The notes below the pieces were generated by a model. The model saw nothing but the letters and a program-made list of their open reading frames with translations, was not told where the DNA came from and made no database searches. From the NCBI GenBank assembly GCA_040752295.1, contig JBFMFE010000192.1:1-15990 (forward strand): a DNA stretch of 15,990 nt. Direction: 5' to 3'. The translations under genes were made by a program, and so were the position numbers. This document shows positions 1 to 6,350 of this stretch, one piece after another. This DNA comes from JBFMFE01 sp040752295. Its GTDB lineage: Bacteria > UBP15 > UBA6099 > JBFMBQ01. How positions within the stretch are numbered: position 1 is the stretch's first letter; each line of letters begins with the position of its first letter.

Positions 1-1
1 G

Positions 2-1465
2 GAGATAGGCAAGGAGAAAAACTTCAAACTTCGCGCCCTCTACATGGGCGATCAGTCTATGGCTCTTACGCCACTGACCATTTTCGGCTCGGACATGACC
101 GGTTTCACCGGTCAATTCCTTCTGAACGATTACACGATCATGTTCGGACTGGGCACGCGGAGCGGTGGATGGGACCCGGGGTTGAACGACAGGACTTTCA
201 TGTACGGTCTCGGTCTCGATTTTCCCATCCCCGGAAAATCAAGCTCCAAAGTCCAGCTTGCGCGCTTCACGTCGTACCAGGACGACGATTTCACGAGCGG
301 GGATTTCTACCAGGAATCCTGCGGCTCCGGCATCTCCCTCGGCGAGTGGAGCGGAAGCTACGTCTGCGATCCGCCGGAGAGAAACGCCGTGACAGGTCTC
401 TTCGTCATATACCCGGTCGCCCCCGGCATATTCATGAAAGGCGAGTATGCGCACAGCGCGTACTATCGCGACGCGTTCAACATGATGTACGACGAAGGCG
501 AAGTTGATTTTTCCATAACGAAAAAGTACCAGGCGATGACGGGCTGGCGTCCCGTTCCAAAAATAGCCGATCAGGACGACGCGTTCTTTCTCAGCTTCGA
601 CTACAACAGGGGACCGATCTCGATTAGTTTTCTGGGATACGCCCACCTCGGAAGCAAGTTCGCAAGCAGGTACTTCGGTCTCCCGGGCTTCAGCATGTCA
701 AGCCTCGGGTTGAGCGTCATCCCCATCCAGATACAGGGAATAGACCTGTTCTTCATATACGGGAACTACAACAAGATAGAAAACCATTACAAGTGGGAGT
801 TCGCCGCCGCCAAAATCGAGGAAAACGAGCCGATGTACCTCGACTGGAGCCAGATGAGCTCGCCGATGCCCGTGAACATTTTCGACATGATAAACAACAG
901 GACGAACGACGGCAGAATAAAAGCCCTGTTCCACCAGAACAAACTTCACTACTACATGACGGACAAAATAACGCTCACGGGAGAATATCTCTGGGCGAAG
1001 GGGAAGCTGGGTCCCGACTGCCTCGACGCCGACCTCGTCAACGTCGTTGACGACGCCGGAAACACGCTCGACCTGATCATAGGCGACGGCGTCGCGGACT
1101 GCTCCGACCCCGCGGGCGACGACAGACCCCTCGCCCTCAACTTCTCGCAGAAAAGCACCAACTTCAACCTCTTCTGGAGAACCTCGAAAAAGGCGGAATA
1201 CTCGGTTGACTACAAGATCAGCGAGACACTCATCGGGCTGAACTTCGGCACCGGCGGCACGGCGGACACCGCCTCACAACTCATATACGAACTCGCGGAC
1301 ACGGGCACGGACTTCGAGATAAACCACAAGCTGAAATACAGGCTCACGGACATTTCCACCATCGAGCTGTGGTACAACACGAGGTACGACAGAGACCCCG
1401 TCTACGCGAAGCAGAAGTCGCTGAACAGGGAATACTACGGCTTCAGCTTCAGCATGGATTACTGA
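2..1465 (+). CDS. Outer-membrane beta-barrel protein, 5'-truncated by the window edge
   Basis: The reading frame is open from base 2 and the first ATG inside it (44) has no reason to be the start, so the N-terminus and signal peptide lie upstream. About 487 residues are visible. They show many short stretches of alternating hydrophobic/aromatic and polar residues separated by polar Asp/Asn/Gly-rich loops, and the protein ends in an aromatic-rich strand, YYGFSFSMDY, with a C-terminal Tyr. A final strand ending in an aromatic residue is the usual outer-membrane insertion signature. There are several Cys in predicted loops (CGSG, VCDPP, DCLDAD, DCSDP), which could form extracellular disulfides. 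I cannot assign a family: it could be a porin, an exporter-type barrel or a lineage-specific OMP. Gene ends with TGA, followed directly by a palindrome cluster. Barrel call is inference from sequence pattern; substrate unknown. Confidence 0.75.
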   Translation, partial: EIGKEKNFKLRALYMGDQSMALTPLTIFGSDMTGFTGQFLLNDYTIMFGLGTRSGGWDPGLNDRTFMYGLGLDFPIPGKSSSKVQLARFTSYQDDDFTSGDFYQESCGSGISLGEWSGSYVCDPPERNAVTGLFVIYPVAPGIFMKGEYAHSAYYRDAFNMMYDEGEVDFSITKKYQAMTGWRPVPKIADQDDAFFLSFDYNRGPISISFLGYAHLGSKFASRYFGLPGFSMSSLGLSVIPIQIQGIDLFFIYGNYNKIENHYKWEFAAAKIEENEPMYLDWSQMSSPMPVNIFDMINNRTNDGRIKALFHQNKLHYYMTDKITLTGEYLWAKGKLGPDCLDADLVNVVDDAGNTLDLIIGDGVADCSDPAGDDRPLALNFSQKSTNFNLFWRTSKKAEYSVDYKISETLIGLNFGTGGTADTASQLIYELADTGTDFEINHKLKYRLTDISTIELWYNTRYDRDPVYAKQKSLNREYYGFSFSMDY

Positions 1466-1534
1466 TCCGGTTCTTCAGGTGAACTTTCTCACATTCTTCG
1501 TCACGATGGATTGCGGAGTCATCCGCCTGCCTGC

Positions 1535-1572
1535 CCTGTCTGCGCCTGCCTGTGCCGAGCACGGCAGACAGG
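1535..1572. repeat. Palindrome A (CCTGTCTG ... CAGACAGG)
   Basis: Arms CCTGTCTG (1535-1542) and CAGACAGG (1565-1572) are perfectly complementary. A nested TGCCG/CGGCA stem (1553-1557 and 1562-1566) encloses the loop AGCA. The same outer arms recur in palindrome B at 1899-1955, so the two are probably members of one short palindromic repeat family. Confidence 0.7.
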
Positions 1573-1630
1573 CCGGCGGCGCAGGCACGGCGCTCGCAGA
1601 CATGTGCCCCTTCTTCGTCGCACGCTCGCC

Positions 1631-1688
1631 CGCACTCCAAAGCGCTTCGCGCATATTGCAAATATGGAGTGCGGCGCTTCAGCGCCGC
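1631..1688. repeat. Double hairpin: CGCACTCC/GGAGTGCG and GCGGCGC-TTCA-GCGCCGC
   Basis: Arms CGCACTCC (1631-1638) and GGAGTGCG (1666-1673) are complementary, with a nested CATATT/AATATG pair inside. The second arm overlaps a perfect 7-bp GC stem, GCGGCGC (1671-1677) and GCGCCGC (1682-1688), with a TTCA loop. The two stems share bases and so are mutually exclusive. A hairpin of this strength could stop transcripts or protect RNA ends, but no T-tract follows. Confidence 0.65.
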
Positions 1689-1698
1689 TTTCAATGCC

Positions 1699-1870
1699 GG
1701 CGATTAACACTACAGCGCAAGTTTTGCAAAAATGGAGGTTTTTTTTCTGACAGGCAAGATGCCTGTCCCACTGAAAAATGATATTTTTGAAATAGTGGAA
1801 CAGGCTTCCAGATAGTGGGACAGGCTTCCAGCCTGTCAAAATTAAAAGTTGCGCTGTAATGTTAATCGCC
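1699..1870. mobile_element. 172-bp MITE-like element with 22-bp terminal inverted repeats
   Basis: The left end (1699-1720) reads GGCGATTAACACTACAGCGC followed by AA. The right end (1849-1870) is its reverse complement with one mismatch in 22. Nested inside are TGACAGGC/GCCTGTCCCACT (1748-1772) and the opposing AGTGGGACAGGC...GCCTGTCA (1814-1838), so much of the element can pair across its middle. It encodes no protein. Size and terminal inverted repeats fit a non-autonomous miniature element or a composite of REP-like palindromes; I see no convincing target-site duplication and no transposase in the window, so mobility is inference. Confidence 0.5.
1793..1838. repeat. Tandem 20-bp unit ending in the 'CAGGCTTCCAGCCTG' palindrome
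   Basis: The unit TAGTGGRACAGGCTTCCAGM occurs twice back to back (1793-1812 and 1813-1832). The second copy completes the palindrome GGACAGGCTTCCAGCCTGTC (1818-1837), whose arms pair around a TCC loop. The first copy is cut at the centre. A 19/20 match to the complete palindrome lies at 8974-8993, so it is a dispersed repeat. Confidence 0.8.
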
Positions 1871-1882
1871 TGCAAAGGCAAA

Positions 1883-1900
1883 GCGGTGATAAATCACCGC
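1883..1900. repeat. Perfect 8-bp hairpin
   Basis: GCGGTGAT (1883-1890) and ATCACCGC (1893-1900) form a perfect stem with a two-base spacer (AA). In practice the stem would open to a slightly larger loop. It sits between the right end of the 172-bp element and palindrome B. Confidence 0.7.
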
Positions 1901-1955
1901 CTGTCTGTCTGTCTGACCTGTCGGACACGTCGGAGCTGTCCGGCGGCAGACAGGC
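1899..1955. repeat. Palindrome B (GCCTGTCTG ... CAGACAGGC)
   Basis: Outer 9-base arms at 1899-1907 and 1947-1955 are perfectly complementary and match the arms of palindrome A. A nested CGGACA (1922-1927) and TGTCCG (1937-1942) pair forms an inner stem. The left arm runs into a short CTGT/CTGTCTGT repeat that may be a slippage expansion. Confidence 0.7.
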
Positions 1956-2040
1956 GTGGAGCGGGAACCAAAAAGTACGAAAGTTCACTGCAATAAACAG
2001 ACGGATTATTCAAACCATGCCGCTGGGATTTACACACTCC

Positions 2041-2094
2041 GCCTTCAGTGTCTCGCTCCGCCGAACGCTTCCACCGTATTTCATAAGAGACCAT
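2041..2094 (-). pseudogene. RelE/ParE-type toxin, N-terminal remnant only
   Basis: A minus-strand ATG at 2094, preceded at proper distance by AAGGA and starting 10 bases after the antitoxin stop, opens a frame reading MVSYEIRWKRSAERD. This matches the usual N-terminus of RelE/ParE toxins (xYxIxWKRSAxRDLRKL). After about 17 codons the similarity stops: the frame continues to 1894 as low-information sequence drawn from the palindrome cluster. A normal toxin of this family has 85-95 residues with conserved basic residues and a C-terminal 'YR' strand, none of which I find in any frame downstream. The toxin is therefore decayed, probably by deletion or by repeat insertion. Family assignment rests on about 15 residues and on the operon position. 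Confidence 0.6.
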
Positions 2095-2104
2095 TTTTCC
2101 TTAA

Positions 2105-2272
2105 TCACTCTTTTACTTTCTCAAAGCTTACCGTGGTTTCATCCCTGCGCTCGGCAATCACGGCGAGATCATGAATGTCCTCAAGAAGTTCCTCGTATTC
2201 CTTGATTGGAATGATCGTTGACGTCTTTCCCCCTTTTTCATCCACTATGTATTGCGTTTTTGACCTTCCCAT
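2105..2272 (-). CDS. Antitoxin, Phd/YefM-like, of a type II toxin-antitoxin pair
   Basis: A 55-residue protein with an N-terminal strand-forming part (KTQYIVDEKGGKTSTIIPI) and a helical, acidic tail (KEYEELLEDIHDLAVIAERRDE). This arrangement, and especially the IPIKEYEELLEDIHDLAVIAERR stretch split across residues about 20-40, is typical of Phd/YefM-like antitoxins. They bind DNA as dimers through the N-terminus and neutralise a RelE/ParE toxin with the C-terminus. Start chosen at 2272 because AAGGAGG (2280-2286) lies seven bases upstream. The longer frame from 2338 would begin inside the putative -10 box. Its partner toxin, 10 bases downstream, is only a remnant, so this is an orphaned antitoxin that may persist as a self-repressor or as protection against a cognate toxin elsewhere. 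Confidence 0.8.
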   Translation of the reverse strand: MGRSKTQYIVDEKGGKTSTIIPIKEYEELLEDIHDLAVIAERRDETTVSFEKVKE

Positions 2273-2338
2273 GCCTTTTCCTCCTTGTTGTATCCAGGTT
2301 TCGGAACTCACGAATCTCTTCCGTCTTGATTTTATCAT

Positions 2339-2344
2339 ATTATA
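2339..2344 (-). promoter_or_regulatory. Putative -10 box of the antitoxin gene
   Basis: A perfect TATAAT on the minus strand lies about 67 bases before the antitoxin ATG and just after the stop of the upstream fusion gene (2351). I see no good -35 at 16-18 bp spacing (the best hexamer is CGGAAG). TA operons are normally autoregulated, so a promoter here is expected. Confidence 0.4.
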
Positions 2345-2350
2345 ACCCGC

Positions 2351-4849
2351 TCAGCCCGTCGCTTCCGCCACCACCTTCCTGTACTCGCCCACGATCTTCT
2401 TCGCCTCCGCCGCGGATGCGCCCTCGGCGATGACGTGCACCAGCGGCTGAGCCGGATCGGGGCGTATCAGCGCCCACGATTTCTTCGACAGCGACAGCTT
2501 GATCCCGTCGGTCAAGTCCAGTTTCCTGTTTTTGAACCTGTCAACGAGAACCCGCATCAGCCTGCCCTTGGCGTCCCACGTGCACGAGACAGCGTCCTGC
2601 TCGATGTATATCTCCGGGATCGAGGCGTTGAGTTCGGCGGCGTCAATCCCGTGCAGCGCGGTCAGCTCGAGTATCTTGCTCAGGGACACCATGGCGTCGA
2701 ACACGGGCTGGAACTCCGGGAACATGAACCCGCCCTTCGTGTCGCCGCCGAAGCAGATTTTCGGGTTGCCGAGCGTCTCCGCCATGAGCGACCGCGAATT
2801 CGCCTTCGTCATCACCACCCTGCCGCCGAGTTTTTTCACCGCCGCCTCCACGAGCAGCGGCGCGCGTATCTGCGTCGCGACGACGGGATCGGCGTACGCC
2901 CTGCCGACGAGGTTTACCATCAGCACGAGAAGCCTGTCGCCGAACGCGGCGCGCCCCGCCCCGTCAACAATGGATATCTTCTCCGACTCCCCGTCCACGA
3001 GTATCCCAAGGTCGGCGTTGAGCGACCTGACGATCGCCGACAGCTGCGCCAGCCCGGCGGGATCGAGCGCCGAGGGGCGCGGCGCGACGTTCGGGTCTAT
3101 GAAGGCGTTCAGCGACACCACCTCGCAGCCGTACCCGCTCAGCACGGGCGGAAGCATCGTCGAGAGGCTCCCGTGCGAATAGTCAATCACGAGCTTGAAC
3201 CTGCGCCCACGGATGGCGTCAACGTTCAGAAACCTCAGAAAATGCCTCGAATACGGCTCGAACGCGTTCGGGTCGTACTCGAGCTGCCCCACCTCCGACG
3301 AATCGGTTCGCCTGTAGTCCTGACGGAAAAACACCGCCTCAACCTTCCGCTCCACGTCCGTTCCGATGTTGATCCCGTCCCCGTTGAAGAACTCGATCAG
3401 GATCATCTCCGGCTCGTACGGCGATATGCGGACGTGGACGCCGCCCACGGCGTTCGAGGTGCGCACGAGGTGCCGCGTCAGCGGTATGGGCGCCATCCGC
3501 GCGTCCGTGACGTTCACCCCCACCGACATCAGCCCCGCGATGATCGAGCGCTTTATCACGCGCGCCAGCTTGTGCGGGCTTCGCGACGTTATCACCGTGC
3601 ACCCCTTCGGAAGGCAGGCGCCGAACGCGCTCCCCAGACGCGCCGCGTACTCGGGCGTTATCTGTATGTTCCCGATCCCCTTGACCCCAAGCGCGCTGAA
3701 CAGCGACCCCGGCCAGTTCTGCGCCCACACGATGCTCATGTTGATGCTCGACCCCGACTCGATGATCTTGTCGGGCCAGATTTTCACCTGCGGGCGTATG
3801 ATGGACCCCTTCCCGACGTTGCAGTTGTCCCCGATGATCGCCCCGTCCTCAACCCGCGTCTCCTCCTCGATCACGTTGTTCTGGCAGACCATCGCCCCGG
3901 TCGCCGACGCCTTCCTCCCCAGGTACGTGTTGTTCCACAGTATGGAGCGCGCGACCGACGCCCCCTCCTCGAGTATGCAGTTGTCCCCGATGAACGAGAC
4001 CTCGTGCACGATCGCGTCCCCCCTGATACGGCAGTTGCTCCCTATGACCGACGGGGCGTGTATGCTCGCGCTCGGGTGTATCTCCGTGTTCTCGCCGATC
4101 CACAGCCCGCGCTTGACACGCCTGCCGCCGATGACGACCCTGAGCCTCCCCGTGAGCGCGTCCTGGTGCACCTCACGGTACTGCTTCAGGTTGCCGATGT
4201 CGCACCAGTACCCGTCGAGCACGCACCCGAAAAGGGGACGCCCCTCGGCAAGAAGCGCGGGGAAAAGGTCCCTGCTGAAATCGCACGCCTTTCCCTCTTC
4301 GATGTACTTGAATACCTCCGGCTCGAGCACGTATATCCCCGTGTTCACCGTGTCGCTGAACACCTCCCCCCAGCCGGGCTTCTCGAGGAAGCGCACCACG
4401 CGCCCGTCGTCGTCTATGATCACCACCCCGTACTCGAGCGGCGTGTCAACCCTCGACAGCACGATCGTCGCCACAGCTCCCTTTTTCCTGTGCGCCTTCA
4501 CCGCCTTCGCAAGCTCCATGTCCGTCATCGCGTCACCGCTCACGATCAGAAACGTGTCGTCGAGGTTCTTCTCCAGCAGTTTCACCGCCCCGGCGGTCCC
4601 CAGCGGCGATTCCTCGATGGAATACGTCAGCTCCACCCCGAAATCCTTCCCCGTCCCGAAGTACGCCTGTATCTCGTCCGCTAAAAAATGCAGCGTGGCG
4701 TACACCGTGACGATGTCCGATTCACGCAGCCTCTCTAAAATGTGCTCCATGATCGGCCTGTTGCACACCGGCATCAGGGGCTTCGGTTTGTTCAGCGTGA
4801 GCGGGCGCAGCCTCGTGCCTTCCCCGCCCGCCATCACCACCGCTTTCAT
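2351..4849 (-). CDS. Sugar-1-phosphate nucleotidyltransferase (mannose-1-P guanylyltransferase-like) fused to a degenerate phosphohexomutase
   Basis: An 832-residue cytosolic fusion. Residues 1-235 are an NTP-transferase domain with the signature AGGEGTRLRPLTLNKPKPLMP (4-27 region), LIVSGD at 101-106 and FLEKP at 154-158. Residues about 250-375 are hexapeptide repeats of a left-handed beta-helix (IGENTEIHPSASIHAPSVIG and following). Residues about 390-830 align by order with phosphomannomutase/phosphoglucomutase domains I-IV, but the key motifs are altered. The phosphoserine loop (normally TASHNP) reads GGVHVRISPYEP (469-480). The metal loop (DGDGDR) reads DGESEK (619-624). The sugar loop (GGExSGH) reads GGDTKGG (701-707). 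The phosphate loop (RPSGTEP) reads RPDPAQP (796-802). A widespread family with this architecture is usually annotated as GDP-mannose pyrophosphorylase. The first domain is expected to make an NDP-sugar from NTP and sugar-1-phosphate; the mutase part is probably regulatory or structural. Confidence 0.88.
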   Translation of the reverse strand: MKAVVMAGGEGTRLRPLTLNKPKPLMPVCNRPIMEHILERLRESDIVTVYATLHFLADEIQAYFGTGKDFGVELTYSIEESPLGTAGAVKLLEKNLDDTFLIVSGDAMTDMELAKAVKAHRKKGAVATIVLSRVDTPLEYGVVIIDDDGRVVRFLEKPGWGEVFSDTVNTGIYVLEPEVFKYIEEGKACDFSRDLFPALLAEGRPLFGCVLDGYWCDIGNLKQYREVHQDALTGRLRVVIGGRRVKRGLWIGENTEIHPSASIHAPSVIGSNCRIRGDAIVHEVSFIGDNCILEEGASVARSILWNNTYLGRKASATGAMVCQNNVIEEETRVEDGAIIGDNCNVGKGSIIRPQVKIWPDKIIESGSSINMSIVWAQNWPGSLFSALGVKGIGNIQITPEYAARLGSAFGACLPKGCTVITSRSPHKLARVIKRSIIAGLMSVGVNVTDARMAPIPLTRHLVRTSNAVGGVHVRISPYEPEMILIEFFNGDGINIGTDVERKVEAVFFRQDYRRTDSSEVGQLEYDPNAFEPYSRHFLRFLNVDAIRGRRFKLVIDYSHGSLSTMLPPVLSGYGCEVVSLNAFIDPNVAPRPSALDPAGLAQLSAIVRSLNADLGILVDGESEKISIVDGAGRAAFGDRLLVLMVNLVGRAYADPVVATQIRAPLLVEAAVKKLGGRVVMTKANSRSLMAETLGNPKICFGGDTKGGFMFPEFQPVFDAMVSLSKILELTALHGIDAAELNASIPEIYIEQDAVSCTWDAKGRLMRVLVDRFKNRKLDLTDGIKLSLSKKSWALIRPDPAQPLVHVIAEGASAAEAKKIVGEYRKVVAEATG

Positions 4850-4915
4850 TCTCCTTCACCTTCCTCCGCTCTGCCCGGCGCGTGAAAATCCGCGGGTCGA
4901 ACCGCTCCGCCGCCT

Positions 4916-4921
4916 ATTATA
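4916..4921 (-). promoter_or_regulatory. Putative -10 box upstream of the nucleotidyltransferase fusion
   Basis: A perfect minus-strand TATAAT lies 66 bases before the ATG at 4849 in otherwise GC-rich sequence. The hexamer at 17 bp spacing (CGGAAA, 4939-4944) is a poor -35. The gene has GAAGG and AAGGAG tracts just before its start. Confidence 0.4.
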
Positions 4922-4935
4922 CCCCGTCCCGCCGA

Positions 4936-5058
4936 TTATTTCCGCCCCGCCTTGAACAACTTGACGATGAACCCCGTTGTTTCAAAAAGATCGCGATTTT
5001 TCATTCGATTTTTAGTGCAGAATATCATCAGCTTCAACTTTTGCTGAAACTCACTCAT
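4936..5058 (-). CDS. Possible small protein of 40 residues in an AT-rich island
   Basis: An ATG at 5058 opens a frame of 40 codons ending in TAA at 4936. The product starts MSEFQQKLKLMIFCTK, ends IVKLFKAGRK and is basic with amphipathic stretches. No family recognised. In favour: it lies between a plausible promoter (5087-5114) and the next gene, on the same strand as its neighbours, and the composition looks protein-like. Against: it is short, the nearest purine-rich site (AAAGGA) is about 18 bases from the ATG, and the surrounding 190 bases are far more AT-rich than the neighbouring genes, so chance frames are likely. It could equally be a leader segment of the downstream gene. Confidence 0.3.
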   Translation of the reverse strand: MSEFQQKLKLMIFCTKNRMKNRDLFETTGFIVKLFKAGRK

Positions 5059-5086
5059 AGTGAATTCTTGTTTTTTCCTTTGCGTT

Positions 5087-5114
5087 ATCATATAAATCTA
5101 TAAATCAGGTTCAA
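5087..5114 (-). promoter_or_regulatory. Putative sigma-70-type promoter behind the M28 peptidase gene
   Basis: On the minus strand TTGAAC (5109-5114) and TATGAT (5087-5092) are separated by 16 bp, matching 4/6 and 5/6 of the consensus. It would drive the 40-codon frame and/or the nucleotidyltransferase fusion. The 4956-5127 stretch is AT-rich, which both favours promoter function and raises the rate of chance matches. Confidence 0.4.
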
Positions 5115-5127
5115 ACAAAAAATGGTA

Positions 5128-6261
5128 TCAGATGTTTTTTATGATATGGGCGGCGAGCGCGGCGGCGTCGGTGAGGTTTGCCTCGGATATGTTCTGAGCC
5201 ACGTCCGTTTTCCAGTGCCAGTTCGGCAGCGTGCCGTCGTCGTTGAAAGCCATGATGGACATGCCGTTGAAGCCGCGGACGAGCGGCGCGCAGAGGTCCG
5301 TGAGCATTGTGCTGAAATCGCGCGCGAGGGGCGGCCTGCCGGTGGACGGCAGGGGGAAGTTCCCGGCGATGGCGATCATTTCGGGGTCGCACTTCCTGCG
5401 GACGATCATCCCTTCGCGTGTGGTGTACGAGAGGCTGGCGGTTCCCACGTGGTCAATGTTGAGGAACCGCGTGGTCTCGGGGTCGAACCTGTTCTTGCGC
5501 AGGAAGTTGACCATGCCGAAGAGTCCGGATTCCTCGCTTCCGGTTGCGACGAAGACGACGCGTTTTCCGTGCGGAGGGGCGTTTTTCAGGAGTTCGGCGG
5601 CGCCGAGCATGGCGGCGACGCCGGAGGCGTTGTCCACTGCCCCGTGTGTGTGCCGCCCGGCGATCTCGCGGTGGATGAGAAGGGCGGCGGTGAAAGCCAT
5701 GTACGCCGCGGCGGGGAGGGCGAGCCAGAACGGGATTCGCGTCCCTGCCGCCGTGCCGGCGGCGCCGAGCGCGAAGGTCCATGCGATCGCCGCGATGGTC
5801 GTCAGAAACGTGCTGCGGAAGCCTTTGACGAGCGCGGGGTGGAAGAAGAGAGCGGAGCGCGACGAGTCGAGGTGCGCGGAGACGATGACGGTGCGGGAGA
5901 TTTCGCCGTCCGGGACGAGCGCGCCGGCGGCGTTATGGCTTGCGCGTTTGGGGAAGAGCCTCGCGAGGGTTTCGAGCGTGGAGTTTTCGGTGAGGTAGAA
6001 GAGGATTCCGAGGGCGGAGAGCGCGAGCGCCGCCGCCGGGGCGGCGGTCACGAGGAGCGCGGCGGCGAGAAACAGCGTGTAGATGGTCATATAGAGAAAG
6101 GAGTAGGTCGGGAGGGCTTTGAACTCGGTCATCTGCGCCGGGATGCCCATCTGTTCGAGCGTGCGTTTGACGTAGAGCGCGGCTTTGCGTTCGTTTTCGG
6201 ACGCGGAGGGGCGGGGTCCTATGGTCTCGGAGAGGTGTCTGACGTGGACGATGAGAGACAT
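5128..6261 (-). CDS. Membrane-embedded M28-family zinc metallopeptidase
   Basis: A 377-residue aminopeptidase-like protein that keeps the co-catalytic two-zinc set of family M28. The motifs are SAHLDS (H130, D132), GAVDNASG (bridging D210), GSEESG (catalytic and metal Glu 243-244), LNIDHVG (D270) and NWHWKTD (H349). The N-terminal segment LSETIGPRPSASENERKA is the typical M28 lead-in, which supports the start at 6261 although no Shine-Dalgarno is visible. Two hydrophobic hairpins interrupt it: about residues 53-92 before the first zinc motif, and about 151-198 between HLD and VDN. That gives roughly four membrane segments and no cleavable signal. Peptidase substrate unknown. It follows the acyl-ligase-like gene by 89 bases on the same strand, suggesting co-transcription without an obvious functional link. 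Confidence 0.85.
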   Translation of the reverse strand: MSLIVHVRHLSETIGPRPSASENERKAALYVKRTLEQMGIPAQMTEFKALPTYSFLYMTIYTLFLAAALLVTAAPAAALALSALGILFYLTENSTLETLARLFPKRASHNAAGALVPDGEISRTVIVSAHLDSSRSALFFHPALVKGFRSTFLTTIAAIAWTFALGAAGTAAGTRIPFWLALPAAAYMAFTAALLIHREIAGRHTHGAVDNASGVAAMLGAAELLKNAPPHGKRVVFVATGSEESGLFGMVNFLRKNRFDPETTRFLNIDHVGTASLSYTTREGMIVRRKCDPEMIAIAGNFPLPSTGRPPLARDFSTMLTDLCAPLVRGFNGMSIMAFNDDGTLPNWHWKTDVAQNISEANLTDAAALAAHIIKNI

Positions 6262-6350
6262 GTGTTCGGGCGCGGGTCAGTTCGGCGCGGTTGAGCGCGG
6301 CGGGCGTGGATGGACGGCGTTGACGCGCAGGTCGTGAGGACCGCCGAGGG

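Larger units (their letters stand above)
1466..2040. repeat. Gene-free palindrome cluster between the OMP gene and the TA remnant
   Basis: About 575 bases hold no convincing gene on either strand. The stretch is instead packed with inverted repeats listed separately: palindrome A (1535-1572), an 8-bp arm pair plus GC hairpin (1631-1688), a 172-bp TIR-bounded element (1699-1870), a perfect hairpin (1883-1900) and palindrome B (1899-1955). The block is also framed by the 10-mer GTGAACTTTC at 1479-1488 and its exact reverse complement at 1979-1988. The short frames in it are rich in Arg/Cys/Gln and overlap the palindromes, so I treat them as spurious. Confidence 0.75.

Noticed and set aside
1479..1881. 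Several 80-120-codon frames in the palindrome cluster
   Set aside because: They contain repeat-derived segments (for example TGWKPVP) and cross hairpins; nothing resembles a protein family.
1466..2040. Possible CRISPR array because of repeated palindromes
   Set aside because: No regular repeat-spacer periodicity, different palindromes rather than one repeated unit, and no cas genes.
2435..4684. Very long plus-strand open frame (749 codons) opposite the nucleotidyltransferase fusion
   Set aside because: Its product is dominated by Arg, His, Pro and Val with no domain motif. The minus-strand gene has clear family motifs throughout; the frame is a GC-bias shadow.
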